From Rhodospirillales bacterium (lineage in GTDB: Bacteria; Pseudomonadota; Alphaproteobacteria; ATCC43930; CGMCC-115725), in assembly GCA_028291405.1 (NCBI GenBank), contig JAQGID010000166.1, positions 1-39,205 of the forward strand: 39,205 bases of DNA, in the 5' to 3' direction. The first letter of the stretch is position 1, and each line of letters opens with the position of its first letter. Positions 10,459 to 18,986 of the stretch are shown one piece after another. The notes beneath the pieces were generated by a model, which ran no database searches, had not been told where the DNA came from, and was given only the letters and a program-made list of their open reading frames with translations. The position numbers and the translations under genes were made by a program.

Positions 10459-11577
10459 TCAGGCGGTGCCCCAGACCTCCGCCGCCGTCTCGACGATCAG
10501 CGCGAGCTTGCGCTTCTCGTCGTCGACGGTGAGCGCGTTGCCCTTGATCGTGCTGGCGAAGCCGCATTGCGGGCTGAGCGCCAGCCGGTCGAGCGGCACG
10601 ATCTTCGCGGCTTCCTCGATCCGCCGCTTGAGCGCGTCCTTGTTCTCGAGCTGCGCCTTCTTGGTGGTGACGAGGCCCAGCACCGCGACCTTGTCGCCGC
10701 TGAGATAGCGCAGCGGCGCGAAGCTGCCGGCGCGCGGGCTGTCGTACTCGAGGAAGAACCCGTCGACCTCGATCTCGCCGAGCATGACCTCGGCGACCGG
10801 GTCGTAGCCGCCCTCGGCGACCCACGAGCTCTCGTGGTTGCCGCGGCAGAGGTGCATGCAGACGGTCATGTCCTTCGGCCGGTCGCGCAGCGCGTCGTTG
10901 AACAGCTTGGCGTAGATCCGCGGCAGCTTGTCGGGGTCCTCGCCGATCTTGCGGACGTTGTCGCGCAGGCTGGGGTCGCAGAGGAACGGCAGGTTGGTCT
11001 CGTCGATCTGCAGATAGCGGCAGCCGGCGGCGTAGAGATCGGCGATCTCCTCGCGATAGACGCGCGCGAGATCGGCGTAGAACGACTCGATCTCGGGATA
11101 GGCCTTGATGTCGATCGCGGCGCGGCCGCCGCGGAAATGAACGATCGTCGGCGACGGGATCGCCTGTTTCGCGGTGAGGCCGGCGCGCTCGGCGACCGGG
11201 CGCAGCGCGGCGAAATCGTCGACCGCGAGGCGCCGCGAGCGGCCGAGCTTGCCGACGACCTCGAAGCGCGGCGGCGCGAACTCGATCTCGCCGGCCTCGT
11301 TGTGGAATTTCGACGGCAGGCCGCCGGCGAGCGCGACGCCGTCGATCTTCTCGAGAAAGTCGAGGAACCAGTGGCGCCGGTGGAACTCGCCGTCGGTGCA
11401 GACCTTGAGCCCGGCCGCCTGCTGCAGGGCGACGGCATCGGCGACGCAGCGCGCCTCGATGTCCCACAGCTGCTGTGCCGAGATGGCGCCGCTCTCGCGC
11501 TCGCGCCGCGCCGCGTGGATCGCATCCGGGCGGAGCAGGCTGCCGACGACATCCGCTTTGAACGGCGGTATTGCCAT
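10459..11577 (-). CDS. MetE C-terminal-domain protein (core methionine synthase / YxjG-like)
   Basis: This 372-residue protein is one catalytic barrel of cobalamin-independent methionine synthase without the N-terminal barrel. All four zinc ligands of the family can be placed: H242 and C244 (CMHLC), E277 (FFLEYDS) and C338 (SPQCGF). The homocysteine-site zinc centre should therefore be intact. Full MetE is about 750 residues. Short forms such as YxjG and core-MetE proteins use methyl donors other than folylpolyglutamate or are uncharacterised. The ATG is preceded by GGGAGAG at a good distance. It follows the MBL hydrolase gene after 30 bases on the same strand, so the two are probably co-transcribed. 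The methyl donor and acceptor are not decided by sequence. Confidence 0.87.
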   Translation of the reverse strand: MAIPPFKADVVGSLLRPDAIHAARRERESGAISAQQLWDIEARCVADAVALQQAAGLKVCTDGEFHRRHWFLDFLEKIDGVALAGGLPSKFHNEAGEIEFAPPRFEVVGKLGRSRRLAVDDFAALRPVAERAGLTAKQAIPSPTIVHFRGGRAAIDIKAYPEIESFYADLARVYREEIADLYAAGCRYLQIDETNLPFLCDPSLRDNVRKIGEDPDKLPRIYAKLFNDALRDRPKDMTVCMHLCRGNHESSWVAEGGYDPVAEVMLGEIEVDGFFLEYDSPRAGSFAPLRYLSGDKVAVLGLVTTKKAQLENKDALKRRIEEAAKIVPLDRLALSPQCGFASTIKGNALTVDDEKRKLALIVETAAEVWGTA

Positions 11578-11607
11578 GATGTTTCTCTCCCGTTGGGTAA
11601 GGGACGC

Positions 11608-12441
<834 letters not shown>

Positions 12442-12529
12442 TATGTCATTCCTATCGCGGCTGCTGGCTCGCGCCTAATCCTCGTCCATTCCCGATGTCC
12501 GGCAGTTACGTCGAGAGGGCGCCGCATCT

Positions 12530-12551
12530 CTTTAGGGTAATCTACCTAAAG
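12530..12551. repeat. Perfect 7-bp inverted repeat between the response regulator and MBL genes
   Basis: CTTTAGG (12530-12536) and CCTAAAG (12545-12551) flank an 8-base loop in the AT-rich part of the 164-base gap. It lies 89 bases upstream of the MBL hydrolase start. It could be a regulator site or a weak transcript end for the response regulator gene. No T-run is present. Confidence 0.4.
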
Positions 12552-12605
12552 AAAATAACAATGCCACTCTGTGCGCTGCGTCACAGACAGGCGTATCGGG
12601 GCCGC

Positions 12606-13295
12606 TCACGGCACCAGCCGATAGCCGCCGGGCTCGGTAATGAGAATCTCGGCGCGCGACGGCTCGCGCTCGATCTTCTGGCGCAGCCGATAGATATGGG
12701 TCTCGAGCGTATGCGTCGTGACGCCGGCATTGTAGCCCCAAACCTCGCCGAGCAGGACGTCGCGCCCGATCACCCGCTCGCCGGCGCGATAGAGGTACTT
12801 GAGGATCGCGGTCTCCTTCTCGGTCAGCCGCACCTTCTTGCGGCCGCTGCCGTCGATCATCAGCTTGGCGCTCGGCCGAAAGCTGTAGGGCCCGATCGTG
12901 AAGACGGCGTCCTCGCTCTGCTCATGCTGGCGCAGCTGGGCGCGCAGCCGGGCGAGCAGGACGGAGAGCTTGAACGGCTTGGTGATGTAGTCGTTGGCGC
13001 CGGAATCGAGGCCGAGAATCGCGTCGGCGTCGCTGTCGGCGCCGGTCAGCATGAGGATCGGCGCCCGGACGCCCGACCGGCGCATCAGCCGGCACAGCTC
13101 GCGCCCATCCATATCCGGCAAGCCGACGTCGAGCAGGATGGCGTCGAAATATTGCTGCCCAACGCACTCCAGCGCGTTTCCGCCGGTATCGGCCTCGGCG
13201 GTCAGGAATTCCTCGTGCAGGCTCAGCTGCTCGGCGAGGGCGTGGCGCAAATCGCCATCGTCGTCGACGATGAGTATCTTGCGACCAACCGCCAT
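12606..13295 (-). CDS. OmpR/PhoB-family response regulator (orphan)
   Basis: This two-domain DNA-binding response regulator has 229 residues. The receiver (1-120) has the acidic pocket D11-D12-D13, phospho-acceptor D56 (LLDVGLPDMDG), T84 and K106 (ITKPFK). The winged helix (about 135-229) has the usual LTEKETAILKYLYRAG, VWGY and THTLETHIYRLRQKIE. The ATG at 13295 has AGGAG nine bases upstream. No histidine kinase gene is adjacent. The open frame continues upstream without a stop to 13823 through a duplicated receiver fragment, so a longer product is possible. The internal start with its own good ribosome site makes the normal 229-residue protein the safest call. Confidence 0.92.
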   Translation of the reverse strand: MAVGRKILIVDDDGDLRHALAEQLSLHEEFLTAEADTGGNALECVGQQYFDAILLDVGLPDMDGRELCRLMRRSGVRAPILMLTGADSDADAILGLDSGANDYITKPFKLSVLLARLRAQLRQHEQSEDAVFTIGPYSFRPSAKLMIDGSGRKKVRLTEKETAILKYLYRAGERVIGRDVLLGEVWGYNAGVTTHTLETHIYRLRQKIEREPSRAEILITEPGGYRLVP

Positions 13296-13315
13296 GCTCT
13301 TCTTCTCCTGCGCCG

Positions 13316-13339
13316 CCGCGGCGTCATACCACGCCGCGG
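13316..13339. repeat. GC-rich hairpin upstream of the response regulator
   Basis: CCGCGGCG (13316-13323) and CGCCGCGG (13332-13339) form a perfect 8-bp stem with an 8-base loop. It lies about 20 bases upstream of the regulator start and just after the hydrolase-fragment stop. The equivalent hairpin in the other duplicated unit has one mismatch. There is no T-run; it may attenuate or separate the hydrolase and regulator transcripts. Confidence 0.4.
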
Positions 13340-13365
13340 AAAGCTTCTCCAGATGCCCGGGATGG

Positions 13366-13533
13366 TCAATTCGCGGCCGGGATCGCGTCGGCGACGGCGC
13401 GGAACAACGGGCTGGTCGGCTCCGCGAAGCGATCCATGATGGAGAAATGGTCATCGCCGGGCTGCAAAACCACGGTGAGCTCCAGGCCTCGCTGCCGCCA
13501 CGCATCGGCGAACTCGTCCTGTTGGCGCCGGAA
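13366..13533 (-). pseudogene. Truncated duplicate of the alpha/beta hydrolase C-terminus
   Basis: This minus-strand remnant keeps the last ~52 residues of the neighbouring hydrolase (DEFADAWRQRGL to DAIPAAN), including the catalytic-histidine segment DDHFSIMD, and the same stop position. It has no start or active-site serine of its own. It differs from the intact copy at five residues (for example K to E and S to L), as expected for a fragment under no selection. It arose with the tandem duplication. Confidence 0.88.
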
Positions 13534-13823
13534 TCGAGGCCGAGGATCGCGTCGGCGTCGCTGTCGGCGCCGGTCAGCATGAGGATCGGCGCCCGCACGC
13601 CCGACCGGCGCATCAGCCGGCAGAGCTCCCGCCCATCCATGTCCGGCAAGCCGACGTCGAGCAGGATGGCGTCGAAATATTGCTGCCCAACGCACTCCAG
13701 CGCGTTTCCGCCGGTATCGGCCTCGGCGGTCAGGAACTCCTCGTGCAGGCTCAGCTGCTCGGCGAGGGCGTGGCGCAAATCGCCATCGTCGTCGACGATG
13801 AGTATCTTGCGACCAACCGCCAT
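13523..13823 (-). pseudogene. Truncated duplicate receiver domain, in frame with the intact response regulator
   Basis: The ATG at 13823, with AGGAG eight bases upstream, starts a second copy of the receiver identical over its first 101 residues (through LDSGAN), including D11-D13, D56 and T84. After the junction the frame runs through antisense-like sequence of the hydrolase remnant and enters the intact regulator at 13295. This gives a potential 405-residue protein with two receiver segments. The copy lacks the KPF lysine (K106) and the last strand and helix, so it should not fold as a normal receiver. Pseudogene is the default call, but all six base differences from the intact copy are silent, which is unexpected for a dead fragment. 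Confidence 0.7.
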
Positions 13824-13892
13824 GCTCTTCTCTCCTGCGCCGCCGCGGCGTCATACCATGCCGCGGAAAGCTTCTCCAGATGCCCGGTATGG

Positions 13893-14756
13893 TCAGCCCG
13901 CCGCCGGGATCGCGTCGGCGACGGCGCGGAACAACGTGCTCGTCGGCTCGGCGAAGCGATCCATGATGGAGAAATGGTCTTCGCCAGGCTGCGAAACCAC
14001 GGTGAGCTTCAGGCCGCGCTGCCGCCACGCATCGGCGAACTCGTCCTGCTGGCGCCGGAACTCCGCCGTCTCGTTGCCGCCGACGGCGAAGACCAGGGGC
14101 GGCGCGGCCCGGGACGATGCCACGAGGAGGCGCCGCGGACTGTTGCGCGCCGCGGCCGCGGCATCGAGGCCGAGAACCGCGTTGAGATAGCAGAGGCGGA
14201 TCGGCTCCAGATCGTAGACGCCGCTGACGGCGCAGCCGCCGCACATCGGAGCCTCGGCGAGCCCGAGGACGGACCAGTCGGTCAGCGCGAGCATGGCCGT
14301 CAGATGGCCGCCCGCCGAATGGCCGGCGACGAAGAGACGGCGGGGGTCGACGCCGAGACCGGCGGCATTCCGTGCCACGAAGGCGACCGCGCGGCGGCTC
14401 TGGGCGACGATCTCGTCGATGCTCGCCGCCGGCGCCAAAGTATAGTCGACCGAGGCATAGGCGATACCGCGCGCCAGGAAGGCCGGCGCCGGATAGAGAA
14501 AATCGCGCTTGTCCTGGGCACGCCAGAAGCCGCCGTGAAAGAAGATCACGAGCGCGGCGCCGGGCTCGGCCGGGAAAAGGTCGAGCGTCTCGTCGGGGCC
14601 GTCGCCATAGGGGATATCGAGACGGCATTCCTGCGCGCTGCGAGCCGCCTCGCTGCGCGCGGCCCAGGAGGCTGCGTACTCCGGGAAGCGCGGCACCGCG
14701 GCACGCAGATCGTGTTGGGCATCGAGCGCCGCCTGGTCCATGCCGCGATAGATCAT
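13893..14756 (-). CDS. Alpha/beta hydrolase, arylformamidase (KynB)-like
   Basis: A 287-residue cytoplasmic serine hydrolase. The oxyanion-hole motif HGGFW is at 74-78, the nucleophile elbow GHSAGG puts the serine at 147, and the likely histidine is H261 (GEDHFS). The acid is probably in the GGNETAEF turn near 229. The N-terminal YRGMDQAALDAQHDLRAAVP region and GGFW motif resemble kynurenine formamidases and related esterases that cut small formamides or esters. No tryptophan-degradation gene is nearby. Its start overlaps the glycosyltransferase stop as ATGA, making it the last gene of the pterin-like operon. A role in deacylating or deformylating that pathway's intermediate is inferred from context. 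Confidence 0.85.
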   Translation of the reverse strand: MIYRGMDQAALDAQHDLRAAVPRFPEYAASWAARSEAARSAQECRLDIPYGDGPDETLDLFPAEPGAALVIFFHGGFWRAQDKRDFLYPAPAFLARGIAYASVDYTLAPAASIDEIVAQSRRAVAFVARNAAGLGVDPRRLFVAGHSAGGHLTAMLALTDWSVLGLAEAPMCGGCAVSGVYDLEPIRLCYLNAVLGLDAAAAARNSPRRLLVASSRAAPPLVFAVGGNETAEFRRQQDEFADAWRQRGLKLTVVSQPGEDHFSIMDRFAEPTSTLFRAVADAIPAAG

Positions 14757-15820
14757 CGCGCCGGCCCCGCGACGAGGCGATCGAAGGCTGCAGCCCAGCG
14801 CGCGACCGAGTCCGGCCAGTCCGGCAGGGCGGCGCCGCAGGCGGCGGCTCCCGCCGCGAGGCGGCCGCGCAGCGCGGGATCGGCAATTACCCGGCGCAGC
14901 GCATCCGCCAGCGCCGCGACATCGCCCGGCGGGACGAGAATACCGGCGCTGTCGGGCACGAGATCAGGCACCGCGCCGGCGCGGCAGGCGACGATCGGCA
15001 GCCCGTGCGCCAGCGCCTCGGCGAAGGCCATGCCGTAGCCTTCGTGGAACGACGGCAGCACGAAGCAATTCGCCGCGTGGTAGGCGGTCGCGACATCGTC
15101 GGGCGGAAACTCGCCGGCCAGGGTGACGCGGTCGGCGAGATTCTCGTGGGCGAGGAAATCGCGCAGCGCCGCGGTCGTCGCGGGATCGCGGTCGGTGCTG
15201 CCGATGCAGTGCCAGCGCCAATCGAGGTCGGCGATGGCGGCCAGAGCGGATGCCAGGACGAGATGACCCTTGCGCGGGGTCAGCGTCGCGACGGTGAGCA
15301 GGCGGACGGGGCCGGTCGGGGCGTCGCGGTCGCCGGGCGAGGTCCCGTGGCCGGTGCCGGGCGGCACGACGGCGACGCGGCTCGGTGCGACGCCGTAGGC
15401 GATCAGCGCCTCCGCCGTCGCCGGGCTCGGGCAGATCGCGCCGCGCAGCAGCGGCAAGAGATCGCGCTCGAGCGCCGCGAGTTGCGCGCTTTCCGCGGCC
15501 GAGAGCCCGGTCTCGAGGGCCAGCGGATGATGCACGAAGGCGACGAGCCGCAACCGCGCCGCCTCGCGCTTCAGGCACGCCGCCGCCGCGGGCAACACCA
15601 TGCCGTCGAGCACCGCCGCGCTCTCGGCGGGCAGCGCGGCGAGCGCGGCCGCGACGGCGTCGGCGGCGAGGCGGTCGGCGGTGGGATGGCTTCCCGCGAG
15701 CTCGTGGACGACGACCGTTCGTCCGGACGCGCGCAGACCCTCGACGATGCGCCGGTCGAACAGATAGCCGCCGGTGATCTGATCGAGCCGTCCCGGGACC
15801 AGAAAATCCAGCCGCGTCAC
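14753..15820 (-). CDS. Glycosyltransferase family 4
   Basis: A 355-residue retaining glycosyltransferase of GT-B fold. The N-terminal domain starts TRLDFLVPGRLDQITGGYLFDRRIVEGLR. The C-terminal nucleotide-sugar domain shows RLLTVATLTPRKGH and the EGYGMAFAEAL (E-x7-E) motif, followed by GLPIVACRAGAVPDLV and GILVPPGD, standard for GT4. It overlaps the PTPS-like gene by four bases upstream and the hydrolase by four bases downstream. Lying inside a cluster of pterin/flavin-type enzymes, it may glycosylate the small-molecule product, as pteridine glycosyltransferases do in cyanobacteria. The acceptor is not determined by sequence. Confidence 0.88.
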   Translation of the reverse strand: MTRLDFLVPGRLDQITGGYLFDRRIVEGLRASGRTVVVHELAGSHPTADRLAADAVAAALAALPAESAAVLDGMVLPAAAACLKREAARLRLVAFVHHPLALETGLSAAESAQLAALERDLLPLLRGAICPSPATAEALIAYGVAPSRVAVVPPGTGHGTSPGDRDAPTGPVRLLTVATLTPRKGHLVLASALAAIADLDWRWHCIGSTDRDPATTAALRDFLAHENLADRVTLAGEFPPDDVATAYHAANCFVLPSFHEGYGMAFAEALAHGLPIVACRAGAVPDLVPDSAGILVPPGDVAALADALRRVIADPALRGRLAAGAAACGAALPDWPDSVARWAAAFDRLVAGPAR

Positions 15821-16221
15821 GCGATCGCGCCCTCGTAGGCCGCCCAGGCGACCGGCGATTCGCGGAGCACGATGCGCATTCCGGCGAGGCTGCCGGCCGT
15901 GCCCTCCCCCAGTGCGCCTCCGGCGATGCGGCCGGCGAGACGCCGGAAAATCTCGCCGGCGAGGAACTCGGTCGTGGTGTTGCGGCCGCGGAAGGCGTCG
16001 ATCTCGTCGAGATTGCGGTAGTCGAGCTCGCCAAGCACCGCCTTCAGCGCCTCGAGCGCCAGGCCGATGTCGCAGACGAGGCCGTTCGCGTCGAGACTGG
16101 CGCGGCGGAACTCGGCCTCGATGGCGTAGGTCGCGCCATGCAGCTGCTGCGCCGGCCCGAAGACCTCGCCGACGAAGCTATGCGCGATCATGAAATGGCT
16201 GCTGACGGCGAGGCTGTACAT
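15817..16221 (-). CDS. PTPS/QueD-fold protein with substituted catalytic residues
   Basis: A 134-residue member of the 6-pyruvoyltetrahydropterin synthase/6-carboxytetrahydropterin synthase fold. From the ATG at 16221 (GGAG six bases upstream, preferred to an ATG at 16242 inside the previous gene), H14 (IAHSF) and H28 (LHGATY) match two zinc ligands. The third, second His of the HGH motif, is A30. The catalytic Cys position is A24 or nearby, and the His of LDH is Y68 (LDYRNLD). The pterin-anchoring Glu is kept (E85 in NTTTEF). The pterin pocket may persist while ordinary PTPS/QueD chemistry is unlikely. It sits between the dehydrogenase and the glycosyltransferase genes with tiny gaps or overlaps. 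No other queuosine gene is present in the window. Confidence 0.85.
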   Translation of the reverse strand: MYSLAVSSHFMIAHSFVGEVFGPAQQLHGATYAIEAEFRRASLDANGLVCDIGLALEALKAVLGELDYRNLDEIDAFRGRNTTTEFLAGEIFRRLAGRIAGGALGEGTAGSLAGMRIVLRESPVAWAAYEGAIA

Positions 16222-16234
16222 GGATGGCTCCGGA

Positions 16235-17206
16235 TCAGTCATAGGCGACGATGTGGCACAGCGTCCCGGCCGGTGCCGCCGCCAGCCGCGCCATGGTCGC
16301 CGGCAGTTCGGCGAAAGGACTCGTGCCGCTCAGCAGACGATCGTAAACGGGATCCGAGAGCAGCGCGAGCGCCAGCGCCATCCGCCTGGCGTGGCTCCAG
16401 CGCCCGCGCTGCCCGGTCGCGACGGCGCCGACCTGCGATGATCGCAGCGTCAGGCGGCGGGAATGGAACGCCTCGCCGAGCGGCGCCGCGATAGCGGCAT
16501 CGCCGTACCAGCTCATCTCGAGAACCGTCGCTTCGAAGCCCGCGAGCCCGAGGGCGGTCGCGAGACCCGCGGCGCTGCCGCTGGCGTGGATCACGAGGTC
16601 GGCATCGCCCGCCGCATGGTCCGGCGTGGCGAAGCGGCAGCCGAGCGCCGCGGCGAGCGCCGAACGCCCGGGATCGACGTCGATCAGCTCGACCACGGCG
16701 CCGGGCAGCCGCGCCGCGAGCGAGGCGACGAGGCAGCCGACGACACCGGCGCCGACGACCGCGATCCGGTCGCCAAGACGCGGCGCCGCGTCCCATAGAC
16801 CGTTGACCGCGGTCTCCATATTGGCGGCCAGCGCTGCCCGCGAATCCGGCAGATCCTCGGGGACGAGGGCGACGGCGGTCGCCGGCACGTCGTAGAGATC
16901 CTGGTGCGGGTGGAGGCAGAAGACGCGGCGGCCGAGAAGATCCGGCGGCCCCGCCCCGATGCTTCCGACCGAGGCGTAGCCATATTTGACGGGACCGGGG
17001 AATTTCCCCTCTTGGAACGGGCAGCGCATGGCGTCGTATTGGCTCACGGGAACCCTGCCGCGGAAAACCAGGCTCTCGGTGCCGCGGCTGATCGCGCTGA
17101 CGCGGGTCCGGATGCGGATTTCGCCGGGCGCCAGCGACCCCAGCGTCGTCGAGCGGATCTCGCCGCGGCCGGGCTCGGCGAGCCAGAAGGCGCGCGCCTC
17201 ACTCAT
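16235..17206 (-). CDS. MDR-superfamily dehydrogenase (BchC-like, zinc-independent appearance)
   Basis: A 323-residue medium-chain dehydrogenase/reductase. The Rossmann motif GDRIAVVGAGVVGCLVASLAA lies in the middle, followed by an acidic end of strand two (ELIDVDPGR) that suggests NAD(H). The N-terminal catalytic domain has VSAISRGTESLVFRGRVP in place of the GICGTD zinc segment. This is the pattern of bacteriochlorophyllide dehydrogenase BchC and relatives, and the four-cysteine structural zinc lobe is missing. It overlaps the RibD-like gene by eight bases and is followed immediately by the PTPS-like gene. It probably oxidises or reduces an intermediate of the same pathway; no photosynthesis gene is nearby to support a chlorophyll role. 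Confidence 0.85.
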   Translation of the reverse strand: MSEARAFWLAEPGRGEIRSTTLGSLAPGEIRIRTRVSAISRGTESLVFRGRVPVSQYDAMRCPFQEGKFPGPVKYGYASVGSIGAGPPDLLGRRVFCLHPHQDLYDVPATAVALVPEDLPDSRAALAANMETAVNGLWDAAPRLGDRIAVVGAGVVGCLVASLAARLPGAVVELIDVDPGRSALAAALGCRFATPDHAAGDADLVIHASGSAAGLATALGLAGFEATVLEMSWYGDAAIAAPLGEAFHSRRLTLRSSQVGAVATGQRGRWSHARRMALALALLSDPVYDRLLSGTSPFAELPATMARLAAAPAGTLCHIVAYD

Positions 17207-18041
17207 GCAGCAGGCACTCGAACATGATGTCCTCGCCGAGGTCGAACCGCCGCATCTTCGGGCGCAGCCCCTGCTGCAGATCGGCGATCTCCGGCAGGGT
17301 GATGCTGGGACGGCCGGAGCCGATGATCAGGGGCGAGACGGTGATCTGCAGCCGGTCGAGGCAATCGGCGACGAGGAACCGCGAGACCGTCACGCCGCCG
17401 CCCTCGACGAAGATGCGAGCGAGACCGCGGCGCGCCAGCTCGGCGAGGATGTCGCGCGGCGCGATCGTCTCGCCGCGCCGCGGCAACGGGACGATCTCGG
17501 CGGCGCCGAGACGCTCCCCCTCGCCCGCCTTGTCGGCCGCGACGAAGACCAGCGACGGGGCCGCCCCATCGCGGAACACGCGGTAGCCGTCGGCGAGCGT
17601 GCGGTTGCTGTCGATGACGACGCGGACGGGATTGCGCCCGGTACAGCACCGGACGGTGAGCTGGGGGTCGTCGTGGAGCAGGGTCGCGGCGCCGATCACG
17701 ACGGCATCGGAGAGCGCCCGCATCCGGTGGTTGTGCGCGATGTCGGCGGCGCCGGTGACCCAGCGTGAGGCGCCATCGCGTGTCGCGATCCGCCCGTCGA
17801 GGCTTTGCCCGAGGTGGCCGACGACGAAGCCGCGGCGGAGCGTTGTGCAATAGGGAATATAAAGCGCGAGGAGGAGGTCTGTTTCAGGCGAGATCGGCGG
17901 CTCGACGCGGAATTCGCTGCCGGAGACCGTCAAGGTCCAATCTGGCGCTTGGCGGACAATCGGCGGCGGGACGTCGGCCGCGCCGCGCTCGACGGCGGCG
18001 ATGTCGAGGATCGTCCGCCACGCGTCATCGGGGTCCAGCAT
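17199..18041 (-). CDS. RibD C-terminal-domain reductase (dihydrofolate-reductase-like fold)
   Basis: A 280-residue NAD(P)H-dependent reductase related to the reductase half of RibD, which reduces the ribosyl group of the diaminopyrimidine in riboflavin synthesis. The core begins about residue 70 with VVGHLGQSLDGRIA, then SRWVTGAADIAHNHRMRALSDAVVIGAATLLHDDPQLTVR and NPVRVVIDS, all close to RibD. GGGVTVSRFL marks the cofactor-binding end. No zinc deaminase domain (HAE, PCxxC) is present, and the first ~65 residues are unassigned. The ATG at 18041 is preferred to an in-frame TTG at 18056. It is the first gene of a tight five-gene minus-strand operon and is divergent from the phosphatidyltransferase-ribA pair. 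The true substrate may be a pterin or a RibA-derived pyrimidine. Confidence 0.88.
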   Translation of the reverse strand: MLDPDDAWRTILDIAAVERGAADVPPPIVRQAPDWTLTVSGSEFRVEPPISPETDLLLALYIPYCTTLRRGFVVGHLGQSLDGRIATRDGASRWVTGAADIAHNHRMRALSDAVVIGAATLLHDDPQLTVRCCTGRNPVRVVIDSNRTLADGYRVFRDGAAPSLVFVAADKAGEGERLGAAEIVPLPRRGETIAPRDILAELARRGLARIFVEGGGVTVSRFLVADCLDRLQITVSPLIIGSGRPSITLPEIADLQQGLRPKMRRFDLGEDIMFECLLHE

Positions 18042-18191
18042 GCGTCGATATGCCAATTCCGTTCGGCCTCACGCCCGTTCCGCGACCGAGCGCTGCTTGA
18101 CGCGATGCGCTGCGGCATACACTGTTTTACTCTTCCCTGTCGATCCGCAACGCAACCCGAACGTGCCCCCGGATCCTCGAGAGCGGCGCCC
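18042..18191. promoter_or_regulatory. Divergent promoter region between the two arms of the pterin-like locus
   Basis: This 150-base gap separates the minus-strand RibD-like operon from the plus-strand phosphatidyltransferase-ribA operon, so it should drive both. On the plus strand, TTGACG (18097-18102) and TACACT (18118-18123) have a 15-base spacer, a little short. It is a weak promoter candidate. No clear riboswitch fold was seen. Confidence 0.35.
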
Positions 18192-18977
18192 ATGCTGACC
18201 GGCTTGCCTAACGCCAGACCTTCCGCCGCATCGCCGCCGGCTCGCGCCGGGGCGACCGGCGTTCTCCTATCGGTCGCGGCGGTGCTCGTCGTCGTCCTGC
18301 GCGGCGCGCCGGTCGATGGACTCTGGGGTCGGCCGGCGGCGATCGCAATGACGCTCTACGCCGCGGTCGGAATCCTCGTCCTGCTCGGCCTGCGGCACCA
18401 TGCGCCCCGCCGTTTCGGGGCGGCGAACATCATTACCTTGGTGCGCGCCGCCGCGGTTGCGTTCCTCGCCGGCGTCGCCGCAATCGAGGAGCCGCCGTCG
18501 CCGGCGCTGCGCCTCGCGGTGACGATCATCGGGTTTGCCGGGCTGGCGCTCGACGGGGTCGACGGCTGGGCCGCCCGGCGTCTGCGCCTCGCCAGCCGCT
18601 TCGGCGCGCGCTTCGACATGGAGGTCGACGCGCTGTCGATGGTCGCCATCACGTTGTTGTTACTCCGCTCCGGCCAAGCCGGCGCCTGGGTCCTCGCGAT
18701 CGGAATGCTCCGCTATCATTTCGTCGCCATGGGCTGGCTGTGGCCGCCGCTCACCCGCCGACTGCCGGACAATCTGCGGCGGAAGTCGATCTGCGTCGCC
18801 GCGATCGTCGCGATGCTGATCGCGCTGTCGCCCTGGGTCGGCGCGCCGGCGGCGGCCGCAATCTGCGCCGGCGCACTGGCTTTCCTTGTCTATTCCTTTA
18901 CGGTGGACTACCTATGGCTTTGGCATCTATGGCGCTCGACCCCGGCGGCAGACCGCGCCATTCCGGAGAGGGTTTAG
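18192..18977 (+). CDS. CDP-alcohol phosphatidyltransferase family membrane protein
   Basis: This 261-residue integral membrane enzyme of the CDP-OH-P transferase family transfers a phosphatidyl-type group from a CDP-alcohol to an acceptor alcohol. The complete motif D-x2-DG-x2-AR-x8-G-x3-D-x3-D is visible with D121, D124, G125, A128, R129, G138, D142 and D146, so it should be active. About six to eight hydrophobic segments surround it, with two extra near the N-terminus. The ATG at 18192 is chosen because it gives the usual length and a first helix starting near residue 20. It is nine bases upstream of ribA and divergent from the RibD-like operon. Family members make phospholipids, but this one's location suggests it may attach a small-molecule head group; that is inference. 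Confidence 0.85.
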   Translation: MLTGLPNARPSAASPPARAGATGVLLSVAAVLVVVLRGAPVDGLWGRPAAIAMTLYAAVGILVLLGLRHHAPRRFGAANIITLVRAAAVAFLAGVAAIEEPPSPALRLAVTIIGFAGLALDGVDGWAARRLRLASRFGARFDMEVDALSMVAITLLLLRSGQAGAWVLAIGMLRYHFVAMGWLWPPLTRRLPDNLRRKSICVAAIVAMLIALSPWVGAPAAAAICAGALAFLVYSFTVDYLWLWHLWRSTPAADRAIPERV

Positions 18978-18986
18978 ATCGGCGTC

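Larger units (their letters stand above)
12995..14060. repeat. ~528-bp tandem duplication covering response-regulator 5' end and hydrolase 3' end
   Basis: Unit 1 (12995-13522) and unit 2 (13523-14049) are imperfect direct copies. Each contains the first ~100 codons of the response regulator, the intergenic region, and the last ~52 codons of the alpha/beta hydrolase. The 11-base word TGGCGCCGGAA occurs at 12995, 13523 and 14050. It marks the junction and suggests duplication by recombination at this microhomology. The receiver part differs at six positions, all silent; the hydrolase tail differs at more positions, including five residues. Confidence 0.93.

Noticed and set aside
15817-16242. 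QueD for queuosine biosynthesis
   Set aside because: Key catalytic residues (HGH second His, Cys, LDH His) are substituted and no queC, queE or queF lies nearby. A divergent PTPS-fold protein is the safer call.
16235-17206. Bacteriochlorophyllide dehydrogenase BchC
   Set aside because: The sequence is BchC-like, but no photosynthesis gene is present and the operon context is pterin/flavin-like, so only the superfamily is named.
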